Part shown: positions 1-11,548 of the stretch, piece after piece | Numbering within the stretch: position 1 is the first letter of the stretch | How the letters are laid out: each line of letters opens with the position of its first letter | Assembly (NCBI GenBank): GCA_033032865.1 | Contig: JAWHQI010000306.1 | Location: 434,001-498,000 of the forward strand | Direction of reading: 5' to 3' | From: Dactylorhiza incarnata | Taxonomy: Eukaryota > Streptophyta > Magnoliopsida > Asparagales > Orchidaceae | Length of the DNA stretch: 64,000 nt | The notes under the pieces: generated by a model | The model's database searches: none | What the model was told of the DNA's origin: nothing | What the model saw: the letters and a program-made list of their open reading frames with translations, nothing else | Made by a program: the position numbers and the translations under genes

Positions 1-968
1 ATATATATAAATATATATATATATATTAAAGTAAAATTTTAAAGTAAATATAAATAGAGAAAAATGTATCTTATAAATATATATAAGATCAAATATATAT
101 ATATATATATATATACGATCAAATGCGTCTATGGAGAACAAAAAACAATCTTCATATAAATGCTAATTTTTTATATTAAAGTAAATTTTTAATTATTGTA
201 CGCACATATTTTTTCTATTTTTAATTATTGTATCTTTTGTTACTTTTAACAACAATACTACTTAAAATATGATAGCAATAAGTATTTTTTGCTGAAGTGA
301 ATGATTTCATAGTTGATGGAGTTCCCCCTAAAGTTATCCGAGTAAAATCGGACCAATGCGCTCAAGCAAGCCAACCCGACCGAGTGAGCCACGCCGAAAA
401 AACTACCCAAATGGGCGCGCGGAACGACGCACGCACACGCCCGAGCGGAAGCCCACCGGGAACCGCACACGACAGCATGAACGCGCGTCAGCGCACAAAA
501 GCACCGCGCACGACTTTCTCCCCCGTGCGCGCGGTGAGGGCCTCCGCCGCGCGCGCACCCACGCCGCCGTCCGCCGACGTGTGGCCGACCTCCGACGCTC
601 AGCTGCCCGGCGAGCCGCCCGCTGTTGCCGCCTCGCCGAAAAAACTGTCCGGGCCGCCCAGGGGCTTGCTCGTCATTTTCGAAAAATTGGTGATCAATGT
701 GAATGGAACCGTGCAACCGCTTTCGTCAACTCCAGATCAAGTCATGCGCAATTACCAGTGTCCCCCTAGAAAAGCTATAAAAAGGCATCAAACCTTCATT
801 TGAAGACAAGCAACCAGAGAGACAAGAGAGAGCTCTGAGGTTTTTCGACGAGGACTTAACATTTTACTCGCTCCTTCACTCTGAATTCGCTCTGTTCTCT
901 CCCTAGTCCGCTCTCTTTCAAGACTCTAGAGGACGCTCTCGCGAGCACTAGAGAAGGCAGCAGAGAGG
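1..968. other. AT-rich then GC-rich region with a TATA-type promoter
   Basis: The first 290 bases are simple AT-rich sequence with TA runs. Bases about 350-700 are strongly GC-rich and open in several frames on both strands, but none of those frames shows a recognisable domain, so I call no gene. From 775 the + strand looks like a promoter and leader, which is cut at 969 by the copia LTR. It could be the front of a host gene or of another LTR; nothing downstream decides this. Confidence 0.4.
775..785 (+). promoter_or_regulatory. TATA box (CTATAAAAAGG)
   Basis: The sequence CTATAAAAAGG is followed about 30 bases later by a purine-rich leader (gacaagcaaccagagag) and pyrimidine tracts typical of a plant 5' leader. 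No coding exon follows before the copia LTR at 969. The downstream partner has been displaced or lost. Confidence 0.4.
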
Positions 969-1240
969 TGTTGACAATTTTACAGCAGGAAGAAGATGAG
1001 TAGATCGAAAACAGGGCTTTTTTCATTCATCTTTATCCAGGTTTTTTATACAATAGCTTTTATATACCGTTTAACCTTATCAACTAAAGCAAACAGTTTT
1101 ACTAATATACCCATACAAGGATACATTCACACGTGGCATACAAAGCTCTCATTTTTATTTATTATTTCCATAACTTCTTCACTTCCCTGTCTTCATCCTG
1201 TAGCAGCTTTGGGGCTTTTTCAGATTAGGTTACTTCCTTC
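969..1240 (-). repeat. 3' LTR of copia element 1
   Basis: On the - strand this runs from TGAAGGAAGT, directly after a polypurine tract (AAGGGGAGGAT), to TTGTCAACA, giving TG...CA ends over about 272 bp. It contains a TATA-like TATATAAAAGC on the - strand. It abuts the degenerate RNase H end of the copia pol. The matching 5' LTR is missing because the element is cut near 4562, so the boundaries rest on one LTR only. Confidence 0.6.
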
Positions 1241-4200
1241 AATCCTCCCCTTGATCTGGAGATGGCCCGACACAAATTTCTGCTCTCAGATGTAGAAAAT
1301 GTGCTTTGGGAAGAGCCTTTGTCATGATGTCCGTGAGTTGCTCGTCGGTTTGACAGTAGATTATACTGATATTTTCTAGCTCAACCTGATCTCTGATGAA
1401 GTGGATGTCGAAGCTCTATATGTTTGCTCCGGTTATGAAAAACCGGGTTCTTTGCCAATGTTATTGCAGAGGTATTATCACATCGCAGAGTTATCTTGGG
1501 TCCTCTTTCATTCTTCTCTTCTACAGTTGCTTTATCTCTTTGTTCTAACCAGCATTTTAGTTGATAAAGCCATAATGCCTCACACGCTGCATTGATCATT
1601 GCCATATATTCTGCCTCCGTAGAGGACAAAGCAACTATTTGTTGTTTACGAGCACTCCAGGAGATTATGTTGCTTCCCAGGAAGAAGACAAATCCACTTG
1701 TGTTTTTTCTATCTTCTTGATCTCCTGCCCAATCCGAATCAGAATATCCATGTAAAGAGTCCTTGTTCCTTTTTGTGAAGATTAACCCATAATTTTTGGT
1801 GCCCTGTAAGTATCGGAGTATTCTCTTTGCAACAGCAAAATGATGGATGCTCGAATTAGAAACATAACGTGAGACCATATTTACCGCATGCTCTATATCT
1901 GGTCTGGTATGTGTTACATATAACAGGGACCCAATTTGGGATCTATACTTCTTTGCATCTACCCCTTCTTCATCAGCTTTTCTCTTATGTAACTTTTCAT
2001 GAGTTCCCATTGGCGTAAGTGCTGGGTTACAAGCTTTGTGTAATTTATACACTTTATTCTCTTTGCCAGGTATTTCAAAACCCCTTGGCTGATCAACATA
2101 TACATCCTCGGCTATTTGTCCATTCAAGAACGCTGCTTTAACATCCATTTGGTATAAAGCCAAATTATTTGTTGCAGCAAATGCAAGGATAAACCGAATA
2201 GTCTCAAAACGACCCACTGGTGCAAAGGTTTCAATAAAATCTTTACCGAGCTGTTGAGCATAACCTTTTGCGACTAATCACGCTTTGTGTTTTACCAAAA
2301 CTCCATTCTCATCTGTTTTTGTTTTATAGAGTCATTTAAGCCCTATCACTTCTTTATCTAAGGGCCTTGAAACAAGTGACCAAGTTGCATTCTTTTCAAT
2401 TGTGTCAAACTCTTCTTTCATTGTCTTTTTCCAATAGTCTTTCTAACTGTTTCATTATATGTGGTTGGTGTATCCATGAACAGGGCAAGTTCACATTGTT
2501 GATATATTTCTTCAAGACTTCGTTCCTTGTGGGGAGATGAGGATGCAGAGCTTTTGGAGCTATCTTCATTACTTGTTGGATGCTCCTCGACATTGACTGG
2601 TTGGAGGGATTGAGCTGCTTCAGCTGCTTGATCAACCACAGTCACTTGTGAGAATGTGGCTTGCTTAAAATCTGATCCCCAAGACCACGGCTCAGATTCA
2701 TTAAATATAACATCTCTAGATATTACTAGGCGCTTAGTTTGAGGATTTATGAGCCGATATGCCTTTGACGCATGATCATATCCAGTAAACAGAAGTTTTT
2801 CTGTTTTGTCTTCCAGTTTTCCTTCTTTTGCTTTCAATATATATGCGATACATCCCAATACTTTAAAATGCAGTACAGAAGGACTTCTTTTGTATAATAA
2901 CTCATAAGGAGTGGATAAAGGATGAGCTTTGCTTGGCATTCGATTGAGTATATATACAGCCGTATTGGTTATTTCTCCCCAATACTCTTTTGGTAAGCTC
3001 ATATTTAACATCATTACTCTGGACATTTCCAATATCGTGCGATTCCGCCTTTCAACTACTCCATTTTGCTGGGGACATCGTGGTGCTGCAAGGTCTCTAC
3101 GTATACCAGCTTCTTGACAGTAGGAATTAAATTGGTGGGACATGAATTCTCCATCTCTATCAGTTCTCAAACACTTCATATGATAATTTAACTGATTTTC
3201 AATCAGTACCTTAAAAGTCTTAAATGCTTCAAATACTTGAGCTTTAGTTGTAAGATGCATGATCCACATATATCAGGAACCACATATATCAGGAATAGTC
3301 ATCAACCAATAATAAAAAGTATTTTTTGCCTCCAATGGATTCTACTTGAGATGGTCTCCATAGATCAGCATGTAGTAATTCCAATGGTCTTGAACTTCTG
3401 TATGATGACTTTTGTGGAAATGGGAGCTTATGTGCTTTGCTCCTTACACAGCTTTCACAAAAGGTAAGTGGTGTTTTAAACTTTGGCAGTCCAGTCACCA
3501 ATTGATTTTTGCTCATGTTATTCATGGCAGCCCAATGTATGTGTCCCAGTCGTCTGTGCCACAACATTGTATCATCAATTATACTTTGATCTTTCATGAC
3601 AGCAGTTTGAGCAACTGTCTGAGTGTCTAAATAGAAGACTCGATTAGCTGACATTGGCACTGTGGCTATTTGCATCTTACCTGTATTCTCCACAATTTGA
3701 CACTGTCCTTGTGAAAAATATACTGAATATCCTTTTTGTTGTAACTGTCCCACACTTAGCAAATTTTGTGTTAACCCAGGTACCCATAAGACATCTGCAA
3801 TAGTTTTAGGTTGACCTTGCTTAGTCACAATCGACACACTTCCTTTTCCTTCTATCTTCAAGGGCTTTCCATTTCCAAGATACACCTCAGATTTTAAACT
3901 TTCATCAAGTGTAACAAATTGTGACTTTTGGCCGCACATATTACTTGAGCTACCACTATCAACATACCAACGAAATAACTTGGGATCAATTACCTCTGCT
4001 TGATTGCTTATAAAAAACAAGGCATCATCATTCTCAACTAGTCTTGCTTCTTCTTTCACTTTAAACCAGCAATCTTTGTCTAGATGAGTGGGTTTTTTGC
4101 ATCGTTTACACTTGTAATAACACTCCATGGGAGTATGATTAGGTTTATTGCAGAGGTAACAGTGTTTAACAAAACTCTGTTCTTGATATAGTTGTTTACC

Positions 4201-4562
4201 TTGCTGAGCAACTTTCTGCCGTTGCTTATTGTACTGTTGCTGAGTTTTAACAGCTTGCTGCTCAGGTATTTCTACGACCTCTTTTAAAACATTTTGTTTT
4301 ACTTGAAGTGCCTGCTCAAGTGGAAGTGGGGCAAATTTTTCCATACGATCCTCATGTGACTGTAAGGATCCCATTAACTCAGTTAAAGTGAGTGAATCCA
4401 TATCCTTGGACTCTTCAATTGCAGCAATAATATGCTCATAGCTCCTGGGCAAACTAGTCAACACTTTCTGCACGATCTGCTGATCATCTATTACACGACC
4501 AAAATTTCTGATTTTATTTACTATATTGACAATTTTGGCATATAACTCTTGCACTGTCTCAT
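1241..4562 (-). pseudogene. Copia element 1: gag-pol, 5'-truncated and broken
   Basis: Ty1/copia polyprotein remnant read from high to low coordinates. Its product would be capsid/nucleocapsid, protease, integrase and reverse transcriptase-RNase H. Visible in order: the C-terminal half of gag; two CX2CX4HX4C zinc knuckles (about 4165-4060); protease with VDSGSS (about 3950); GAG-pre-integrase with WHRRLGH; integrase with an HADLW start, LRTDRDGEF and QQNGVVERRNRT; RT beginning with QMDVKAAFLNG; RNase H with SDSDWAGD, STEAEYMA, RCDNTSAI and KHIELRH. Defects: the gag N-terminus and 5' LTR are absent; a 16-bp tandem duplication at 3264-3295 shifts frame in integrase; the RT catalytic core with its YVDD box is missing between about 2035 and 2026; a further frameshift falls near 1395. 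It cannot move on its own. Confidence 0.93.
3264..3295. repeat. 16-bp tandem duplication in copia 1 integrase
   Basis: The unit ccacatatatcaggaa occurs twice head to tail (3264-3279 and 3280-3295). Removing one copy would bring the upstream and downstream integrase reading frames into register. The TGA visible next to it on the - strand looks like a separate C-to-T change of an arginine codon. Confidence 0.85.
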
Positions 4563-4567
4563 TTTAA

Positions 4568-4604
4568 CTCATGTGACCTGCCCCTCGCCGCAGGGCGGGC
4601 TACG

Positions 4605-4636
<32 letters not shown>

Positions 4637-4921
4637 GGGCGGGCTTAGCCCGCCTCTGGGTGCATCGCCACGCGGTTTGTGAATAACGGCTTATTTATTG
4701 TTCGCAAACCTTTTATTGTAGAATCTGGTGATCTTCAAATAGCGGTCAATGCAAAAAAATTTGGCTATTCACAGACCACCGTGGTCTGTAAATAGCTACA
4801 TCGTAGAACTGTTTAGTTACTCACAGACCCCTGTGGTCTGCAAATAGCGATCAACACAAAAATATATTGCTATTCGCAGGCGGACCATTACCGATAAGTG
4901 GATTTCTTTATATATAGTAGA
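4568..4921 (-). mobile_element. Short non-autonomous Helitron-like element
   Basis: Read on the - strand it starts at 4921 with TCTACTATATATAAAG, a typical plant Helitron 5' end, preceded by A and thus consistent with an A|T target. The reverse complement of its 5' part shares CTTATCGGT with the Helitrons at 24.8 and 25.8 kb. Near 4580-4660 are the GC-rich hairpins (gcgggctAagcccgc type) expected close to a Helitron 3' end, interrupted by a run of about 26 C. The exact 3' terminus next to the copia remnant is unclear. The middle has imperfect repeats of the type gaccaccgtggtctg. Confidence 0.65.
4605..4630. repeat. Poly-C tract (about 26)
   Basis: Homopolymer inside the GC-rich hairpin zone of the small Helitron. 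Its length may be affected by sequencing or assembly. Confidence 0.9.
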
Positions 4922-6099
4922 TGTGCGTGCACACATATAATTACGCCGTGCCCAAAAATCGTATTCTTATTTTTTTGATTTTGTCGTGCCACCGTATCAG
5001 GTGTCTAGCGTACCTAGTACTCATACCCGTATCGATGCTACATTGCATCAGAGTAAGATTTTCCTCTATGAGACATCATGGTCTCAACTTTCCCGTTGTT
5101 GTCAAAAGTAGGAAAGTGTTTGGGCCGTGCGCCAAGACCAACTAGATTTTGAAAGTGAGGTGAAGCAATACTTCTCCATTTTATAGAAGATTTAGTTAGA
5201 TTCCGAGAATTTGTAGATTTATATGTCATTCTGAGCTTTCACAGATCAACTTCATCAGCTCTATCAACAATAGCTGAGCGAGCTTGACCAACACTTGCAT
5301 CAACTAGTACGCTAGAAATTAGGGATTCAAGAAATTTTTTAGGGATAAAATATTCCTTCGAGAGGAAGGAAGTTGAAGATCAATCTCCATTGAGGCGTCT
5401 AAAAGAATGTCCAAACACCAAAAATCCTAAGACCGGAGCACCGGTTCCTCCGCCGGCATCGATTTCACCCCACCGATACGCAAACGAAATCGGTATCGAG
5501 CAGCGATCGAGCGGAGAAAGGAATTGTAGGGCTGGTCATGCTTTGTTTGAGGAGAAGTGAAGCTCGAGAGAGAGGGAGCTTTGGTTTCTTCGTTATTGTG
5601 CAGCCACCAGCGAGGCTTCGAAGACTCCGGTGATATGCGGTAGGACGAGGGCATCTTGCGAAAATCTATAAGGGTATAATCATAGCCCTTTCCTATTTTG
5701 AAATAAAAATAAAAATAAATATTTGATTTATTTTGATTTGCTAATAGCTAAAAAAACTTTATTAAAATGTTTTGGTAGGACGAGGGCATCTTACTTACAT
5801 TTAGTGTGCTTACAGTTAACACGCCTTGCATCTAATTCCTGCTATGTTCTTTCTTTTCTATCTTTCTCCCAGGTCCCACTTGATCACTTTCGAGCTTCCG
5901 TTCACTCGCTGCCCTAGGGAAAATAAATAGCGGAGTACGCCGGCGGCGGATTGGCGTTGGAATACCAGCTATAGAGAAATTCAGGTATTAACTCTCTCTC
6001 TCTCTCTCTCTTGTCGATGCACTGCTGAAGCAACAACTTGATTACCGAGCAGTGAGCCCTAATTGGGAAAGGTTGGTATAGAGAAAGAGCAGGGAGAAG
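4922..6099. other. Region upstream of bL20, with possible divergent transcript
   Basis: No conserved protein is recognised. On the - strand, 5654-5427 is an open stretch of 75 codons (ends GGVKSMPAEEPVLRS) and 5229-5038 another of 63 codons; neither shows a known domain. This could be a divergent transcription unit sharing the bL20 promoter region, or chance ORFs. A (CT)n run at about 5990-6012 lies in the probable bL20 5' leader. Confidence 0.35.
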
Positions 6100-6285
6100 A
6101 TGAACAAGGACAAGATATTTAAGTTAGCAAAGGGTTTCAGGGGCAGGGCGAAGAACTGCATTAGGATAGCAAGGGAGAGGGTGGAAAAGGCGTTGCAGTA
6201 TTCTTACAGGGATCGTCGAAACAAGAAGAGGGATATGCGCTCCCTCTGGATTGAGCGCATCAACGCTGGCACTCGTCTACATGGG
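6100..6285 (+). CDS. Ribosomal protein bL20, nuclear (mitochondrial type), exon 1
   Basis: First coding exon (62 codons) of a bacterial-type large-subunit ribosomal protein L20, an rRNA-binding protein needed for early assembly of the 50S-type subunit. Plastid bL20 is normally encoded in the plastid, so a nuclear copy of this form most likely serves mitochondrial ribosomes (inference). The start [19 protein letters not shown] is the usual plant form without a long transit peptide, followed by the family core of basic helices ([20 protein letters not shown]). The exon ends RLHG, followed by the donor gtatgt. It joins in phase 0 to exon 2 at 18259. Reading straight through the donor gives a meaningless hydrophobic tail that stops at 6402, which supports splicing here. 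The total protein is 122 residues, normal for the family, and both exons lack defects, so the gene is probably functional. Confidence 0.95.
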
Positions 6286-7862
6286 GTATGTTACAAATGT
6301 TACTGTGTAAATACTTTTCCTTGTTTGCTTTTGTTTGTATCCTTCTACTCCTTGGTTATTTTGTTTTGGTATAACATGATATGGAGTTTAGCAATCAATT
6401 GAATGAACCGAATTTCCATATTTCAATGGATTGATGGAGTTTAGTTAATGCGTCTCCACTTAAAAGAAGTATTAATTGAAAGAAAATATGAAGAACGGTT
6501 TTATTAAGAAGTAAAAGTTAGTGAGACGTGTGGGGATTTCTCACTCAAACTTGTATGGACTCACTTATAGACTTATGCATGGTTAGTATGGACACAAATA
6601 ATTGGTTTTATGCAAAAAAATTGGCCTAGTTCTTGAAGTTGATTCGACACGAGCCGACCCAATTGTGTTATTTGGTTGAACTTGGCGTGAATATCTCCGT
6701 TTTACCCAACCCAAACTGACAATTTTATGTGTATGTATGTAGAGTGGATCCGGTCCAACCTGATGAAAACCCTGGTATGGCTCGAACGTGCCCCACCCTG
6801 AATCTTGAAGATGGTACATATTGGAAACATGAGACACGATGAAGGGGCTTAACCTTAATTTGCTAAAAAAACTCTAGATTTTAAGGCTAATTAAGTGGTC
6901 TTGTATAATGAGAAAATGTGCTTACATAGATAATTGTGATAATAAGCCTCAAAAGTGAAAGATTAATAATACTTGCAAGCTTGAAATTAAAAAAAAATCA
7001 AGAAAACCTCATAAAGTTATCTGATATCAACATATTTATGCATATACAATTAATACCCATCCCATAGAAGCCTACTGATGATAAAGCTGACAAAACTATC
7101 TGAAATAATGCTGTTATTGTATATAAAACTAATACTTATCTCCATATAAGTCTAATGCTGATAAACCTAACAAAACTTTTGAAATAATGATGGTATTGTA
7201 AATACAATTAATTCTGATCTCCAAAGAAATCTATTGGTGATGAGACTGCTTTTGTGGTGATGGTTTGAAATCAACATGCTTAGAGATGCAAAATAAAATA
7301 GCATGAGGTTACTAAGAAAATTCATTATGTAAATTTCATTTATCAAGGAATCAATAGGGATGCAAGAGGTCTGGTGCACTCAATGAATAACTTCATACTA
7401 GTCATATAAAGTTCATTTATGTTTGTTTATGTAGTTAAGCAAACAAGATTGAATTTAATTTTTAAAACTTTGGCATCTAAATGAATTAGCTTAGGCATTA
7501 GCCCCATTTTTATTTATGTTTGTGAGCATACTCATCTGTTGATTAACAAATAGCTTGATAAGAACTCAATGCAATGCTCATTTTTTATGATATAAATGCT
7601 AAGTTAAAAAAAATTTATTCTATATCCTTGTGTCAACTTATTCAATGGTTCTTATAATTTATATGTATTTCTAAAGGTATGAATATGATGGAAAAATTGT
7701 GCAAATAGATAAACTAAAAATATAATATTTTATTTTTAATTAACATTGGAACCTCAAAAAAACATTAGAAGTAATAGTGAGTGAATTGTATAAACTTTTG
7801 ATGAAAATTTATATTATATTTATTCACCACTAAAAGCCACATAAATCAAAATGGATTTTTGG

Positions 7863-8114
7863 GTCTGCCCTCTCTGATGTCTTTGGCTTTGATTTGAGGG
7901 CATGATTCCGCAGCAAACACGACGGTATAGGGGGTCACTATTTCAGTGGTACTCTGTGAGGAACCACTTTGTGCATTTATTGTCAAAGGTTAGGTCTTTC
8001 TCCTCTGAGAGAAGCCACTTTGTGCATAGTGCCAAAGGTTAGGTCTGTTTCCAATCTTCCCCCGCCCATACCCCCAATGATTGGGGACTATATGGGTTCT
8101 GTTGTTGTTGTTGT
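7863..8114 (+). mobile_element. SINE-like repeat with (TTG)n tail, copy 1
   Basis: About 250 bp beginning tctgccctctctgatgtc and ending actatatgggttctg followed by (TTG)n. Two other copies are in the window, at 51425-51689 (+) and about 27446-27700 (-). The short length, simple-repeat 3' tail and dispersed copies in both orientations fit a non-LTR-mobilised SINE. I do not recognise the exact family. Confidence 0.65.
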
Positions 8115-8954
8115 CACCAATAAAAGCCAATAAATCATTAGCATCTTAATAGTAGTTCATTAGGCTCGATTAAATATAGATTAAGAATCGATCTGGATAA
8201 GAAATTGTATAAACAAGCTTTAATAAGATTCCAAAACTCACATGCTGTTCAAGGCTTGAGCTCAATAAGCTTGAACAGAACAGTACTCGACTTATTTCAT
8301 TTGCATCTCAAGGCAGAAGGAGAAGAAATGGGTCATGCATTGGCTGGATCATGATTTTGAAATGAAGGGAGAAGAAGAGGAGAGGGTGGGGGTATATAAA
8401 TCTTCTCCTAAATTTGATGAAGATGAAGCTTCAATGATACCTACAATTACAAGATGGTTTATGGATTTTATTTTACATTACTAAAAGAGGGTTCATCCCA
8501 AAGATAGACGGCCAACGACATCACATTCCCTTAGCTCCACCACATTAAAGATGCTTAATCATAAAGACACAAATAATAGAGCGTATACATATAAGTAGTA
8601 CTTGATAGAGCGCTACAATATCATGGAACATCAATTTTCCATTGATCTTCTAGTCATTGAAGTTCGGGAATCTTAACAAATTGATTAAAGTTATTTTACA
8701 ACAATGCTCAACTATGACTCGTTGATAATGATTTTGAGCATGTGCATATTTTAACTAATTAATAAACACTCTTACATATATGTAGGGAGTTGTATCATGT
8801 ATGTAAAATTTAAAGTTTATCACTTAAATATCTAGCTTGTCAAACCTTAATAATATATCATTCAATAAGGAACCATTAATAATCACATTTGTCAAGCATG
8901 CAAAGTATTATATTTATTCAAAAGGGTCATGAACAATATATAAAGGATAATATG

Positions 8955-9894
8955 GGATAATTGGTACTTTGCACCCCCAAATATAAATCTTCTGGCGCAT
9001 TGCACCCCAAAATTTTTAATTTGGCACATTGCACCCCCAAATACCTTTAAATTGACATTTTGCACCCTAGGCTTAATTTTGAGGGTGTATTTTGGTCCGA
9101 AATTAAAAAAAAAGAACAAATTTTTGGGTCAAAGAAATAGCGATTCTCGCATGCTCTCTCTCCTCTCGGTTTCGGACATTCTCGCCTTCAAAGGTAGAAG
9201 AATTAAAGTTCAAACCGCAGAAATTTGACTACCAGACTCCCTAATTTGTATTCCAACTTTCGTATTGTTTTCGTTATTTATAGGTCTTGATTCATCCCTT
9301 ATGCCAGCTTAAAAGAAAATATAAATCAAGTTTACCTCAAATAGTCGAAGTTTGATGGTTACAGGTATCCTGGGATCGGGAATGCAAATCGGGAGGATGG
9401 TATGTTGGGATCATAAATGCAAATCGGGAATGCTGGTATACTGGGATCGGGAATGCTGGTATGCTGGGACTAGGAATGCTGGAGCTTAAAAATTCTTTGG
9501 AAGCTTGCAATGACCGTACTTGAAATCGTGGTGGAATGCTTTGCCCCAACAGCACAGCGACGTCTGCTCCAGTGATGGAACATCCGGCGATGGCACTTTT
9601 GACGAAAGGCGATGGTGCGTCCGGTGAATGAGCTCCCTGGTTTATGTTGGGTCTAGAATGGCTGCTACCAGAGAAAGGCGAGGGATTGCCCGTCGTTTCC
9701 TATTTATTTGACCTAAAAACTGTGCATTTTTTTAATTTCGGACCAAAATATCCCTCAATTAATAAGTGTAGGGTGCAAAATGTCAACTTAAAGGTATTTG
9801 CCTATTTGGAGGGTGCAATATGTCAAATTATAACTTTCGGGGGTGCAATGTGCCAAAAGGTTGATATGTGAGGGTGTAAAGTGTCAATTACCCA
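8955..9894. mobile_element. Foldback (Mutator-like) element, 940 bp, with target duplication
   Basis: Long imperfect terminal inverted repeats rich in the motif tttgcacccccaaat (left) and its complement gggggtgcaa (right), starting ggataattggtactttgc and ending gtgtcaattaccca. Both flanks carry ATAATATG (8947-8954 and 9895-9902); adding one mismatched base gives a 9-bp target duplication, typical of Mutator-like elements. There is no transposase; it is non-autonomous. The centre holds a minisatellite at about 9365-9480. Confidence 0.8.
9365..9485. repeat. Minisatellite gggatcgggaatgc...ggtatgct
   Basis: Imperfect tandem copies of a unit of roughly 30-40 bp built on gggatcgggaatgctggtat, inside the foldback element. 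Confidence 0.6.
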
Positions 9895-10311
9895 ATAATA
9901 TGCATCATGAATATTTATATAACTAAGGATGATCAATATGATTCATGAAAAATGTGCCCAAACACACTGTTATTATTGTTAACAAAATACATAAAAATGC
10001 TAACTATACAAATCCTTACTTTTACAATAAAGTAATATGTTCATTAAGGAACAACTATAACCAATATTAAGTCAATGACTATTACTGATTACATTAATGG
10101 TGAATATATACTGTCTGTGTAAGTCCTACAAGGGCATGCCCCTGAATCGAAGAGTATTTGCTCTTAATAATTGAAATTTACTTTCTTCAAGGTGTATTAT
10201 AAAAATTGAGCATCTTCTAATCACACTTTTTCAATATGTAACTACTATTTAACTGACTAAAATATTGGAGGGTTCAACCGCAACACAATAAAAGTGACAT
10301 ATGACAATGAA

Positions 10312-11548
10312 TGTGATGCAATGGTAGGATGAAAATGAATGGTTGCCCTAAAATGCGACCCTGAGTGAAATGATGTGCGCTTACTGACAAACCCTAATGT
10401 GAGTGCAAATGCATTTGATAGTCCGATTTAAATTGACAATAAGCAATTAATTAAAATAAAACTTAATTAGGTGCACATTTATTCACATAAAATTTAATTA
10501 GAAAAGCAAATATTAATCCACAAACAATTGATGCGCAAAATATTTTGAACGCACACCGAATAAGTCCTACAAATCAAATGATTTCATGAAAATAAAACAT
10601 ATAATATCACATCCAACAAAATATAGTCCAAGTACACAATAATAATAAACAAGAACACCAAACTATGACTCACACATGCAGAAGACGACAGAATGTTGCA
10701 CTGGAGATATCTGAGGAATGCTGGCCCTCCCAGGAACTGGTGCTGCTGAGTAAATCAAGAGGGGGGGGGGGGGGTCTAAGGTAGGGTAGAAAACTGAAAT
10801 GGGGTTAAAGATCGGGGCTTTCTGTGGCTAGAGATGTGTCTCGACTGTCTAAGAAGGCAAGGAATGGTAGGTTGTCACTGGATTGACGATTGAGAATCAG
10901 AAGGGTGGGTTGTTACTGGATTGAGGCTGGAAATTGTGGGCTAGCTTCAGGTAAGGGTGGAGACTGGCTGATTGGCGCTGGAATGGAGTAGAGATGGATG
11001 GCCGACGTCAAGTTGGGGACGGGGAAGGGAACAAGAGAGAAAAGATGGATGTAGGTCGCGGTTGGGAGCGAAGGAGGGGCTTGTCGGGTGGTAGGGGGAG
11101 AAGAAGCAGGAAGCATGTAGTGGGGTTGGTGAGCGTCGATTGTAGTGGAGGGCGCATACGAGGTTTGTGAGAGCGGGCGAGGAATGCGAACAGGAGATCG
11201 ATGAGCTAAAGAAGATGATGGCTTGGTGTCCACCAAGGAGTAACCTCTCGACGTTGCGCCAAGAGAGGGGGATCGACGGTTTCTGAATAGAATCAAAACC
11301 ATAATAACCACTCTAAACCGCAACCTGCGTGCATAAATACTACGTAACTGAAATAGGGTTCCCGGATCGGACATCTCATAATGTCTGAACTGATTAGGTG
11401 TCAAATGCACTGAAAACATAAAAGTAAATACATGAAAACGACTCGGAACGACCATTTGGACGCATCCGTGGACTCGGATCGTCTGAACGGGTAGCAGATC
11501 ACTGCCTCCTACGGGAATAAACGTATGTGGGCCGACTATTGCCATCAA
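10312..11548 (-). repeat. Solo-LTR-like unit, copy 1
   Basis: About 1.24 kb bounded by TGTGATGCA on the left and a decayed GCCATCAAAA on the right. It is similar in layout and sequence to the better preserved copy at 14969-16078; both share cgggaataaacgt near the right end, a region about 150 bp before it (ctcataatgtctgaac versus ctcataacgtccggac), and a G-rich minisatellite-like middle. The open frame on the - strand (11548-10913) is low complexity and resembles no known protein. A run of 16 G sits near 10765. Confidence 0.5.

Noticed and set aside
258..803. Overlapping open frames of 130-170 codons on both strands in a GC-rich stretch
   Set aside because: They arise from high GC content with few stops; no domain or similarity is visible, and they overlap each other in several frames.
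5038..5654. Divergent protein-coding gene next to bL20
   Set aside because: Two short - strand ORFs only, without recognised domains or joined phases; kept as a low-confidence note, not called as a gene.
10913..11548. 211-codon ORF on the - strand
   Set aside because: Pro/Ser-rich, within a solo-LTR-like unit, with no domain; the sister unit has no matching ORF.
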